Assembly (NCBI GenBank): GCA_033964015.1
Contig: CM066919.1
Location: 22,034,421-22,098,420, forward strand
Direction of reading: 5' to 3'
DNA length: 64,000 nucleotides
From: Scolanthus callimorphus
Taxonomy: Eukaryota; Cnidaria; Anthozoa; Actiniaria; Edwardsiidae
The translations under genes and the position numbers were made by a program. The notes under the pieces were generated by a model, which had not been told where the DNA came from, did not search any database, and saw only the letters and a program-made list of their open reading frames with translations. Shown in pieces: positions 9,851 through 19,985 of the stretch; the stretch's first letter is position 1, and the number at the start of each line of letters is the position of its first letter.

Positions 9851-12800
9851 TTATCCCTTTGCACTATGTTTGCCTTTGGAACTGCGAGCTTTCCCTATTT
9901 TTCCTTTTTTGGTTCCTTTCAAACCTGTTTTCTGACAGAATCCCCAAGATTTGTCCTCGTCGAAATTAGGAGTCGTTGCGCACCACAGGTTTCCCGTCTG
10001 AGAGTGCGTGATACACTTGTCGTAGACCGTGTCTTTGTAGATGAATGGAAGTGAGCAACACTTGCCGGGCGATGCCGCGTTGCCGCCATATGTCTCTAGA
10101 CAGTTTCGCTCTAGAATTCAAAATCCAGTCACAAATAAGAGCCTAGTATATATCTCAATTATTGGAGTTGTTCCGCGTAGGAGCCTTAGAGATACAAATG
10201 AGGCGAGCCTTTTGTTTCCAGTTGACCAGAATCAATTGGGCTTGTGTCCAGCGCTTGCGCTTTCATTCGTGTGTAAACCGAGCCCTGAAGTCCGGTTTAC
10301 ACTTTGTTAATGCATTCGTCGCGGTAAACTCATAGCCGACTATAGCAGCTCAACCTATCAGAATGCAGCATTGAATAAAGACCACTAGTAAGATTTGACT
10401 AAAAAAGGATATTCAATACGCCATATTATTTATGCAGTTTTTATATATATGGCTTACTTTTGCAGGGTGGTTGAATACACGCCCTTGTCTCCATAGTCGG
10501 CCCCATGCACGCTCGGCCAGGTATGCATGCGCGCGTCCTGGTCTGAGCTCCTTTTCCACAGCTTGTGCTGCAGGGCCCAAACGCCATCCACTGACCGAAT
10601 CCACTCTGCGGATTTGGCCTGGCTTGCATGTTGGGATTAAATGCGTTAGAGGTTTTGTCTACACCTTTTAGATAGTTTTCAATCGCTAAAAAAGAAAAAA
10701 AAGAAATATGTTGATATTGGGCGTTCGAACTTTGCTCCTTGCCCTCAAGTAGATCCCTTGGTGTCCCTTGGTTGTCTTAGCGCGTCACTACATAATAGTG
10801 CGTTAATCGTATCACTTGACGCAGTTGACGCAACCAGTTTTCAGTTACCGTGGTCGTGGTTACCGTGGTACCGTGGTCGTGGTTACCGTGGTACCGTGGT
10901 CGTGGTTACCGTGGTCGCCGCGCGTACATGCGTGTCACTATTGTTGCACAATATTGTTTAGTAATAATCATAGCATTGCAACAATATTGTTACTATAATA
11001 TGTACACTTGTCTCCACTGGTTCGCGCCTCTTTCTCAACACCTTGTCGTTTGTTGTAGAGTATACTTAGAAACGTTTGCTGTGCGGCGGAGCGCAGCTTA
11101 AAACAAAGTTCTCTGTCTCTACTCTTTGTGTGGCTCGTGGGTTCAGAGCATGATCAGTTCAGTGATCAAGACTATCTAATAGGAGGATCTTGTGTTTACA
11201 TTTTTAACTCATTAGCATAAGCAATGTTCAGAGTCAGACTGTTGGAGGAGGCTATACAATGACGAGTTCTGAATATCAATATAATATGGCGCTGCGCTTC
11301 GCTCGGGCTAAAATGAGCCTGAGTCGGGCCCTGCAAAACATATTTAAGCCCAAGAACATAAACTATGTTACTATGTTACTATTATTATAACTTGGAGAGT
11401 ACAAACGAGAATTTATGGTGACCATCATACCGCCGATTGACTCGCGCAGGCTCTAATATATTAGAGCCCGCCAAAATGTTCATTAGAGCCCGAATAATAC
11501 GCCACAATGCTCGCTAAAGTTATAATAATAGAGGGCAGTGAATGGAGGATTGATTTATTAGATAAGTTGATATCTCGAACGGTAATTGCGCGGTGCGATG
11601 TTGCCTATCGACCCCGCTCAAAGCTTGCCCCTACCTTGATTAGAAAACTGGTTATGTCTGGCCAGGAATATATTCCTGTAAGGTAGATCACATGGGCCAG
11701 GTACAACCGTCACCACGTTGTTGTTATTCAGCAACACATCTTCCTGGTCGTCAAGGTCTTGCGCATAGAAAATAACTTTACGGTTTCTACGCGCATGCTT
11801 GAAGATCGTCTTCAGTTTGAAGGTCTCGGCTGTTACTAAGTAACCTGCCATCTTCATACTGGAAACTATTTTCACCGGCTTCCTTAACTTGTTGAAGAAC
11901 TTGATGCTGATACATTTATCTATGAATCACACAGAGCAAATCAGATTCTTGGCCTGTTTCGCCTAGTGCAGTCGCCTGTCTTTCCGTTTGCGACGTTGCC
12001 TGGTTTTAGTTAAGAGGAAAGCCAGTTTGACTGCACTAGGCAAAACAGGGCAAGAGTATCATAGTTTGATTGGCGGGCTGTAAACAGTCTCAAGTCGTTG
12101 CCTTTTCATATCAAGAAAGTGCTGTCGTTTTTCACGAATCCGCGCGACGGGCTGCCTGTGGTTTTTAAATCTAATCCCTACGTGGTCTTTGAGGCGAGAA
12201 AACAACAATATGGCGACCAAGAGAACGATGCTACTCGAACATCTGCAAGTTCTTTTCTGCAAGTTTTTTTTCTTTTTCGTAAGTTCTTTGTAGTTGTTGT
12301 TTTTTTCCGTTAATATATGATGAAAAACACTTACAGACCTACCAAATAAGGGGATCTCTTACTAAGGAAGTCTTGTAACATCAGCAAGTCTGCTGTTTTT
12401 TGGCGAAAGTTTCTTGATATGATCAGCCAAACAAGTCCGAGAAAGTCAGAGAAATCACCCAACGTGATGACACAACGAGTAGTTCATAAAACAGAAGCAT
12501 GAAAAATAATGATTGACGCACGTACCTAATTTCCCGTATGTAGCTGTTTTAGGATCAATCGGTCTAGGCTCCTTGGGATGGTGATAAGATAATGCCACTC
12601 CCGACCCTACCCCACTAGGGTACGTCGCCGCTGAGCCAATTTTATTGACGCGGTTAGCGTAGCCCGACGCAGCAGAACCAGCATAGTTACCGCTCAGTGC
12701 ATTTAGCGTAGGTTTGAGTCCCGGGTTCGGAGTCTGAACCAAGCTTTGTTGCTTAGTAACCGCAGGCCTGCGTGATAATGCGTTTACACCTGCATTGGCT

Positions 12801-15800
12801 TTCGCTGGAGGAATCGCAACACTCATTTGTCCATTATAAGATGGCATAGCCGTTCCTGGCCGGCTATAGGGCATAGGTTTAGGGCTTTGAAGATTTCCCG
12901 TGCCCGAAACTCTGACTGGTTGTTTATTCATAGGTTTCAAAGGAGGAGGTACCTTGGGTGCTAGGGGAGCCCTGTTAAGCCCCTGGTACCTTTGCTGCTG
13001 GTAGCGCGTAGCACCTAGCTTAGCATTTGCTGTAAAACGTGTCTGGGGCATCGGTCGTGCCCAGTTCCCCGCAGCATTTTTGTATGGCATTAATGCTTTT
13101 TGTCTATTGTACATTTGTCCATTGCGCATGCGCTGTTGATACCGCTGACCACCTTGCAAATACTGTTGTCCTCCTTTTGGTTGAATGTAAGCCGTCTGTG
13201 AAGCCACGTACGCCTCCTTATTGTACAAGCTCATCTTGTTTAGCTTGTTCACTGGGATAAAAGGCTTCTTGGCACCCGGCCATGCGAAACCCAACTGCGT
13301 TTTCACTTGTGGTGCTAGCGGCGCAGGAACTATTGAGGGGGATTTCAAAGGAGCTTTTGCTCCGCCAGCTTTATTTTGAGCTAGCTGATTCGTCAAACTT
13401 TGAACGCCAGGTTTTTGTACAACAACATTGTTAATTTGAGCTAGAAGTTTTTGTCTAGCAGGTGCAACTTTATTTTGAACATGAGCATATTGTCTAGCTG
13501 CTGCGAGAGCTTTTTGAGCGCCGAGATACTTTCCAACCGCTGCAGCGTTATTTTGAGCACCGAGATTTTGTCGAACTGTTGCAATACTAGTCTGAGCACC
13601 GAGATTTTGTCGAACTGTTGCAATACTAGTCTGTGCACCGAGATTTTGTCCCGAGATTGCCCCGAGTTTCTGTCCCGTTGCTGCAGCCATTAGTGCGCTT
13701 GGCATCGCTTTAGCATTCTCTTTGGCGACCAAGTTATCTAGTATTTTAGCCGCTTCTGCTGCCTGAATTTCTGCCACTTTAATCGCCTCTTGTTTACCAT
13801 TACCCCCTGGAACCGGTGTGATGCTATTTTTGGCGGTGAGTAGCGCGTGCGGCACGCGAATTTTCGGTCTGAATACACATTTTTGGTCAAACTCTTCACT
13901 GCCGACGACTTTAGACGCTGCCTTGAGAGTGAAAGGGCTCTCAGTCTCATGACATACAAACCATCCTGGATGGGTAAACAGCTCCAAAGACATCGTCCCT
14001 GCTCCCACCGAATGACGCTCCAAAAAGGTCGAGTCTTTTTCTGAAAATAAAATTTACGAGAAAAGCAAGTTGTAACAGCTGCTTTAGGCCAGTCATGACC
14101 CTCTGCGTTCATAACAGTGAGTGGGCTTTTGACAGTTGGATTTTACTGCGTACGGTGCGTAGTCAATAAAACTCTGTGAGCCAATCAGATCACTTGTCTG
14201 GCTCGCCTAGTGCAGTAAATTGGCTTTCAGCCGCCATTTTGACAGCATAGCAACATACCAATTCAGAGAAAGCATCCATTTCCATCGGCTGATGAGAGAA
14301 TTCAGAGGAATTTTCTCGATTAAAAATTTGGCAAATCAAATCTGAAACTTTGTTTGTAGATGGTTATTTCGAGATTTCTACACGTAAATCGTCTTCTTAT
14401 ATACCAAGGAGTGGCTGACATGGGCTCTTAAACGAACTATAAAATGTGCTCAAGAATTATTTTGTTTCCCGTGCCTTCTTGGATAACTCGGCTGAGCGCG
14501 ATTATAAATCAGGTTGTTGAGTTGGGGGAAGGGAAGCCAATGTACTGCACTGGGTAAGGATGTGATTGGTTCAAATGTTCGCATTTATTGACAACAGAAA
14601 GAAAACACCCGCTGCTGAACTCCACAAACCAGACAACAGCGTCTTACTCGTGCGTCATTGTAAAAGGAAACGTCAAAATCGAAAATGGCAACACTAGCTA
14701 TTTTTCATGGCTTTGAACCGGAGTTAATGGTGTGTATAAAGGTCAAAAGGTGCGCTCGAGATTAATTTAAACTTGGGATATCCCATCGTGGTACCCCAGA
14801 AGCGTCGCAGCGAGCGGAAGAGGCGTGTTCGGTCCGAGGCGACGCCTTTGGACGACCTTGGGACGAAGGTGAGGGTTTTGTTATCAAGAGTTATCCCAGA
14901 TAGCCTAGCCTGCTGAATGGGTGTTTTAGTTTCTCTGAAGATTGCGGAGGGGGGACTATTCCACGCGACATTAAAGAATTGATTGTTTGCTCTCGACCAA
15001 TCAGATTTGAGATAGCTCACTATCGCAAATCTGATTGGCCAATGTATAATAATTAGTCAGTAAAAGAGAAATCTTTCTAACTTACCAAAAAGTCCCGTGG
15101 GTTTGGCCTTCTCTAAGCGGAACTTGTAGTTTTTATAACGTAAGAAAAGCCCCGGATGTGCATTTGATTCCAGAGATACGCTGCGTGGCACGTGCTCGAA
15201 CCCAGGCCTATGTAGGCGGAACTCGGTCACATTGTTCCCAAGTGTGGCCTTTCCGGGCTGTGCATCGATCCCCAGTTGTTCAAATGAACGCGGCAAGCCT
15301 TCCGATATGTCCGCAAGATCTTGCATTTGCACAGAGAAAAGCTTAGTCAATGTGATGTTCTTCCCAACTAGAAGGAAAGAGAAGAAAGTCATATTAAAAA
15401 AATTGAAGTTATAAAGTGGGATAACTGTTCGTCTTTTTTAATATATGAGAGAAAAAATTGAACATGAGACGTGAACCCACGACCTTCTTCCAGTTACAGG
15501 ATGAGCTAAATATGGAGCCAAAAGTAAGATTGGAATAGATCGAATGTTATTTCGTCTAAATTTGTAGCAAAAAATCTCAGATAAGTACAAATAATATTTA
15601 ATAATTTTAATTTTAAGAACATAAACGTTTTTCAAGCGAAACATAACATCTGATTTCTTCGAGAGTTCGAAGCAACTTTTCTCAACATGGAAACTAAGTT
15701 TAAATTATAGGAAAGGAAGCAGCTTAAAAGCTGTACCAAAAATATAGAGAAACAGTAGATAACAATATGATTAATATAATAAGGACATTGAAAAATGGGG

Positions 15801-16428
15801 TTGGTTAAACGCTAATCACGCCCTGGATCTTCCCCTAAATTCATATTTATTAACCAACAAGAAAAGACAAATCCAGCAGCGTCGTCTGCGTAAGTGATGA
15901 AATCCTCACGTGTGTCAAATGGCATTGTGTCAATTCTGTTGAGTTTCTGTTGACCAGGGTGATCATGACACCCCTTCTAAAAGGTTTCACCCGGGTCACG
16001 AGACATACCCGGGCGATAAGTATTTAATTAGATCTGAAATTGGTAATTAAGGAAAACAAAGGGTACCTTGTTGCTAGGATCTGCGCAACAAAAAATGTCG
16101 GCATTTGATCGATCTTTGTTTAGTCGTAGTGTAAAAAATGATTCACACATTACTTATATTTGCATTTTTGTTACAATAGAAACTTATTATGTTTAGTCTG
16201 GTTGGAGCGTTTGGTTATTGGTGAAAGATAGACTAAACAAGACCTTGATTTCATGATAAAAAACAAACAATCTCACAAGGCCTTTTGAAAATGAGAAATG
16301 CGGAACGGACAAAAATGGAAAATGAACTAACTGATTGACTTACCGGGAAGACATTTCACCACAATGAACCTCGACAAACACGCAACAACAAGACAGCAAA
16401 AAACCTCTGAATTCCACGCTAACTTCAT
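9851..16428 (-). CDS. Secreted modular protein: AbfB-like beta-trefoil, Ala/Gln-rich repeats, TSP1, fibronectin type II (863 aa)
   Basis: Six exons (minus): 16428-16344, 15367-15086, 14040-12526, 11919-11635, 10622-10458, 10110-9851. All five introns are phase 1, as in exon-shuffled extracellular genes. Exon 1 is a signal peptide (MKLAWNS..., hydrophobic to about residue 25). Residues ~75-190 form an AbfB-like beta-trefoil: two SLE(S/L)..HPG(L/W)F repeats at 92-106 and 140-150, split by intron 2. Residues ~200-620 are Ala/Gln/Asn/Lys-rich with tandem 13-residue units (QNLGAQTSIATVR). Exon 4 (629-722) is an unrecognised globular block. Exon 5 (724-777) is one TSP1 repeat (W734, CSTSCG, six Cys); exon 6 holds an FN2 module (CC..PF.Y, YDKC, NLWCAT, WGFC) and a basic tail to a TAA at 9853. 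The exon-5 acceptor (ATGCAAG) was chosen by phase and is weak. AbfB normally binds arabinose-containing glycans; a matrix or glycan-binding role here is inference. Confidence 0.85.
10848..10925. repeat. Minisatellite, 24-bp unit, about 3 copies
   Basis: The unit ggtcgtggttaccgtggtac repeats head to tail inside intron 4 of the AbfB/TSP1/FN2 gene. Apparent plus-strand ORFs through it only translate the repeat. Confidence 0.9.
11938..12060. repeat. Inverted-repeat element, GCCTAGTGCAG family
   Basis: The left end (cctgtttcgcctagtgcagt) pairs with the right end (gactgcactaggcaaaacag), followed by an 'ggcaaga' that mirrors 'tcttggc'. Lies in intron 3 of the AbfB/TSP1/FN2 gene, immediately before the exon-4 acceptor. 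A close copy is at 29901-29999. Confidence 0.85.
14176..14576. repeat. Longer terminal-inverted-repeat element, GCCTAGTGCAG family
   Basis: Ends are gccaatcagatcacttgtct...cgcctagtgcagt and, inverted, tgtactgcactgggtaagga...gtgattggttc. The ~300-bp interior (gccgccattttgacagcata..., gagatttctacacgtaa) recurs around 27830-28030 and, more diverged, 27640-27780. Sits in intron 2 of the AbfB/TSP1/FN2 gene. Confidence 0.75.
14985..15045. repeat. Short palindrome
   Basis: ccaatcagatttgagatag is followed after a few bases by its complement ctatcgcaaatctgattgg. Likely remnant of an inverted-repeat element. Confidence 0.8.
15462..15522 (-). pseudogene. tRNA-like / SINE head remnant
   Basis: On the minus strand an A-box-like block (tttagctcatcctg) is followed about 30 bases later by a B-box-like block (gtgggttcacgtctc). 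The spacing is tRNA-like, but the acceptor stem cannot be closed and the B box departs from GGTTCGANTCC, so this is at best a decayed tRNA or tRNA-derived SINE. Confidence 0.35.
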
Positions 16429-17969
16429 GACTCTTCTCGACCAACTCTTGATAACAATACTTAGACTCACGACATTAAATCGAGACCATTGAAAACCAGT
16501 AGGGAAAACATTGTAGAATATATTTTAAGATTCAATCCATCGGTAAAATTTAGGTGAAATCGGAAACTTCCTTCGGCTAAACCCGTAAAGCTCTTAATTA
16601 TTTATTGATTCTTTCTTGATCACTAATCTTTTTATGGATCATCAGAATACGGGGCTAGAATGGAGCACCTGTTCGCATTATGGGGTTTAATTAGTTGGGC
16701 TCACTGACCCTTTTAAACTGAACCAGGCATGCATTTTATGGGGCTATGGAAAAATGACTTGCGCGCGTCAAATACAAGCTCAATTTATCTATAAATGGTC
16801 TCATGACCATCAAATAATTCAACAACGCTTTGAACTATTGAGAAAAGGTGTGACTCACTTATGCCATCAGATTGAATAAGTTACAATCTTATGATCTATT
16901 TGAGCTTTGATATTGTATGCGATGATCCGATTTAAGCATTCTTCGATCGGGTCAACTGAAGATACCATTAACCAGTGGACAGTTTGTTTTGGGAGAAAAT
17001 ACCTTCTTTTCCTCCGGACAATTCAGTCTTTTATTAAATACAGCTCTCTACACTATATAGGCGGTAGCATCGCTCGATCGTGACATAGTAGAGCCTTGTG
17101 AAATTTTAAACTGTGCTGGGATGTTGATAAGATGGAATTTTTAAGGGGGTCTGTTCTAGCAAATCTAGCAACAATGGTCTTATTAATATCACACTTGTTG
17201 GTACCTTTTAGGGGTCAAAATCAACTAGCCACACCTCTTTTAGTTCCTTTTCACACAGGCCTAAATCGAAAGTTCCTGACGAGCATCCCTGCCCCGCAAA
17301 GTTCTTCTGTACTGCTACATTTCAAAATCGACAGGGTATGGTTAAAGTTAGCTTTTGCCGATACCAGCCCCCGACACGCCAAAGATACTACTTGACAACA
17401 GGCTACAGTTTTGGGGAAACTGTATGGCGACGTTCAAACACTGGAGACTTCCTCATTCCTGTCGAGTAAACATTTCTGTGCCTAGGGAATACAACAGTGC
17501 CGGCGTATCTTGGCTTTTTCTTCAGCTTAAATGAAACTCCTATGATGAAGTATATAGGGATTTGATTTCACCGCCTTGGCCACGTGCGGGCGGATTTCTC
17601 AACGTGAGTACTTGCTTCTGACTCCGCTGTACTTCCGTAACGCCTGCGCTCCCAGAATAGTTTAAGAGGAAGTCTTTAAAAAAACATTCGGAAGTATTAT
17701 GTAGCAGTGACGATACGAAACACTGTGAAGTTCTTAAAACATATGGACGTTATTTTTTTTTTGATACTTATTTCCGCTTATTAGCCTTTTACGATGTCTC
17801 AATATAAAACGATACAATTTTGAAGGTCCCTCATATCGCCAATCTACAATCGGGGCCAAAAATAAGAAAAAACTCATAGCTATCCAGGCTGTATCCCGTT
17901 CCCCTGTTCAGTGTTGTTTGGTGCGTGTAGCGTTAAATTCAAATTGGCTTTGGCTCCAACATTAGTATA
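16429..17969. other. Upstream spacer of the AbfB/TSP1/FN2 gene
   Basis: No gene supported. 17180-17230 (accttttagggg...) is a fragment of the G-run MITE family seen at 18474. About 17617-17700 matches 24640-24745 in inverted orientation (tacttccgtaacgcctgcgc against its complement), a dispersed repeat. The 87-codon plus-strand frame at 17132 runs through the repeat and is not called. Confidence 0.5.
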
Positions 17970-18133
17970 GGAAATCATACGACTTCGAGTTCAATTTGGA
18001 ATTTATTTGCACGAGTGGGTTTTTCAAAAAGTATCAAAATTGCACGAGCCGCCGGCGAGTGCAATTTGAGCTTTTTGAAAAACCCACGATTGAAATAAAT
18101 TCCACATTGAACGAGAAAAGTCGTATGATTTCC
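17970..18133. repeat. Foldback element, ~165 bp
   Basis: The left arm (gaaatcatacgactt, ggaatttatttgcacgag, gggtttttcaaaaag) pairs with the right arm (ctttttgaaaaaccca, gaaataaattccac, aagtcgtatgatttcc). It abuts the next element at 18132. Confidence 0.85.
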
Positions 18134-18445
18134 TTTTAATAATACACATGAAAAAAATTCTAAGGAGTCATTCACAAATCTGCTTACAAACTGAACAAGC
18201 CGCACGCATTTTTCCTTGATTGAAATCTGGACCAAAACCTGACAGAATTTGAGCATGAACAAAAACCAAAGTTTCCATAATATAGCTCTATGTTATCAAA
18301 ATATTTTAGCATTTCAAAAGAAAATTTGCATTTTGTTAACCATTTTTGCACTTTGTTACCTTTTTTCGGCACTTTGTTACCTAAAAACTGCACTGCTCTC
18401 AGCCAATCAGAATCCAGAGATTTTTTCATGTGTATTATTAAAAGA
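18132..18445. repeat. Terminal-inverted-repeat element, ~314 bp
   Basis: Left end ttttaataatacacatgaaa and right end tttcatgtgtattattaaaa are exact inverted matches of about 20 bp. The interior is AT-rich and non-coding, with a repeated 'ttttgcactttgttacc' motif near 18340-18380. Confidence 0.85.
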
Positions 18446-18473
18446 GAAATAGAACGGGTGTTCACGCTATTTT

Positions 18474-18905
18474 TGCCGGGGGGGGGGACATATTTTTTGG
18501 TCGGGGATGATCGTCGCAAATTTTCAGTTTCACCCCTAAAAGATACCAAACATGGCGTGGCTCACATAATTTGTTACCCTAAAAGATACCCTAAAAGACA
18601 AGGCGAAGGAGACAGGTAACAGGTAAAAGATACCCATCAAGAAATTTACGTGTTTGACTAAAATTCTGCCTTTTATATTGTCTAATTTATAGTCTTCTCA
18701 TCGAGTAACTATCTTTCTTACATGGTTTTAAGAGCACCAAAACAATTTAGACATATATTTCGGCCCTTAAAGATACCAATCTTCCTAAAATGTATTGAAG
18801 ATCAAGATCATCCCTAAAAGAGACCAAACCCCCTTGATTTTAACCCCTAAAAGATACGACGATCATCTCCGACCAAACAATATGGGATCCTCCCCCTCCC
18901 CCCCG
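18474..18905. repeat. G-run MITE, copy A (~430 bp)
   Basis: Starts with a G run and tttggtcggggatgatcgtc, ends with the complement gacgatcatctccgaccaaa and a C run. Interior repeats 'cctaaaagata(c/g)'. A second full copy in reverse orientation lies at 38039-38437, and single ends occur near 26645-26712 and 17190-17230. No ORF, so non-autonomous. Confidence 0.9.
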
Positions 18906-19137
18906 GGTATTTTTGTCCGCTGCTGTAGGTTGAAACTAGTACAACTTCTTTAACATAATCTCTCCACTTTGAAACAAATGTGATATTTCGCTGTGCAGGG
19001 CAATCGTCATATTTTTTATCATTTCAAGCGTTCCCGTGACAAGTCGCCGACGGTTTGTCCGAAAAAATGCGTCGTAAAAGGAAGAAGTAGGAAGGAAGCT
19101 AAGCTGCGAAAGCAGACACGTTGTTAAACAAAACACA

Positions 19138-19425
19138 CCATTTGAAGAGATGTGGGCTTGGTGAGGGAACTTGTGGGATGGCATGCTGACCCATTGTTTG
19201 GAATGAACCTCAATGTTAGTTTTAGTGGCTTGGTGAAAATAGAAAGCTTTGTGATACAAGCGCTTCGTTGAGGGCAAAGCATTTGAAGAGGCGTGGGCTT
19301 GGTGAGGGAACTTGTGGGATGATGGCATGCTGACCAATAGATTGGAATGAACCTCAATGTTAGTTTTAGTGGCTTGGTAAAAATAGAAAGCTTTGATACA
19401 AGCATTTCGTTGAGGGCAAAGCAAG
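19138..19425. repeat. Tandem duplication, ~141-bp unit, two copies
   Basis: The unit beginning atttgaagag...gtgggcttggtgagggaact is present at 19140 and again at 19281, including tggaatgaacctcaatgtta and agtggcttggt(g/a)aaaatag. The minus-strand ORFs here translate the duplicated unit and show internal protein repetition only for that reason. Confidence 0.9.
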
Positions 19426-19889
19426 TTTTAAGACGCCACGTGTCTGACAGATTGTCTGGGACGACAGTGATGTGGCGTACAGTGTGGAGCACAGGTGATG
19501 TGGCGTACAGTTTGGCATTGTAGAAGATGCCAAGTAGCGCATGATGGTCGGGAACGACAATCTGATGCGATGATAATGAAAAAATACAACTTGAAAAACA
19601 ACAGATCGAGAGATCAAGTCACGAAAAAAGCAAGTAACCATGTTCAAAGTTTAGCTAGTGACTACAGACGGCTAACAGATACATACAGATCACAACCAAA
19701 AAAATCGAGAGAACAAAGTACATTTACACAAGGAAACCAAAGCAAATTTCAGTAAATTCCCACAACAGGAAGTACCGCAGACGGAGTTCGAGTGAATGCT
19801 TAGCATAGCATCAATTCATTCAACAGAGACATAAGTACATACGTATTGTCCAAATTCTTGATCTTCCTCTAATGATAAATTAAATGTAT

Positions 19890-19985
19890 GTTTGTAAGTG
19901 ATATATCAGACACGAGACAGCGTGTGTCATCAGGATTTCCAAACACCGAGTTGAAAAAAACGAGGCAAGGCGAGATAATTTTTAA
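19890..19985. repeat. Dispersed repeat end (CACGAGACAGCGTG)
   Basis: The stretch tatcagacacgagacagcgt...tttccaaacaccgagttgaa...aacgaggc reappears inverted at 32130-32235 inside intron 3 of the glutamate receptor gene. The open frame over it (19869-20279, minus) is therefore probably not a gene. Confidence 0.7.

Noticed and set aside
9851..9924. GTTTGA as a splice donor ending the FN2 exon at 9925
   Set aside because: Phase-compatible, but weak, and reading on gives a short basic tail and a stop codon with no further exon visible downstream, so a terminal exon is simpler.
10758..11101. Three overlapping plus-strand ORFs rich in Val/Trp/Arg/Gly
   Set aside because: They are translations of a 24-bp minisatellite in different frames.
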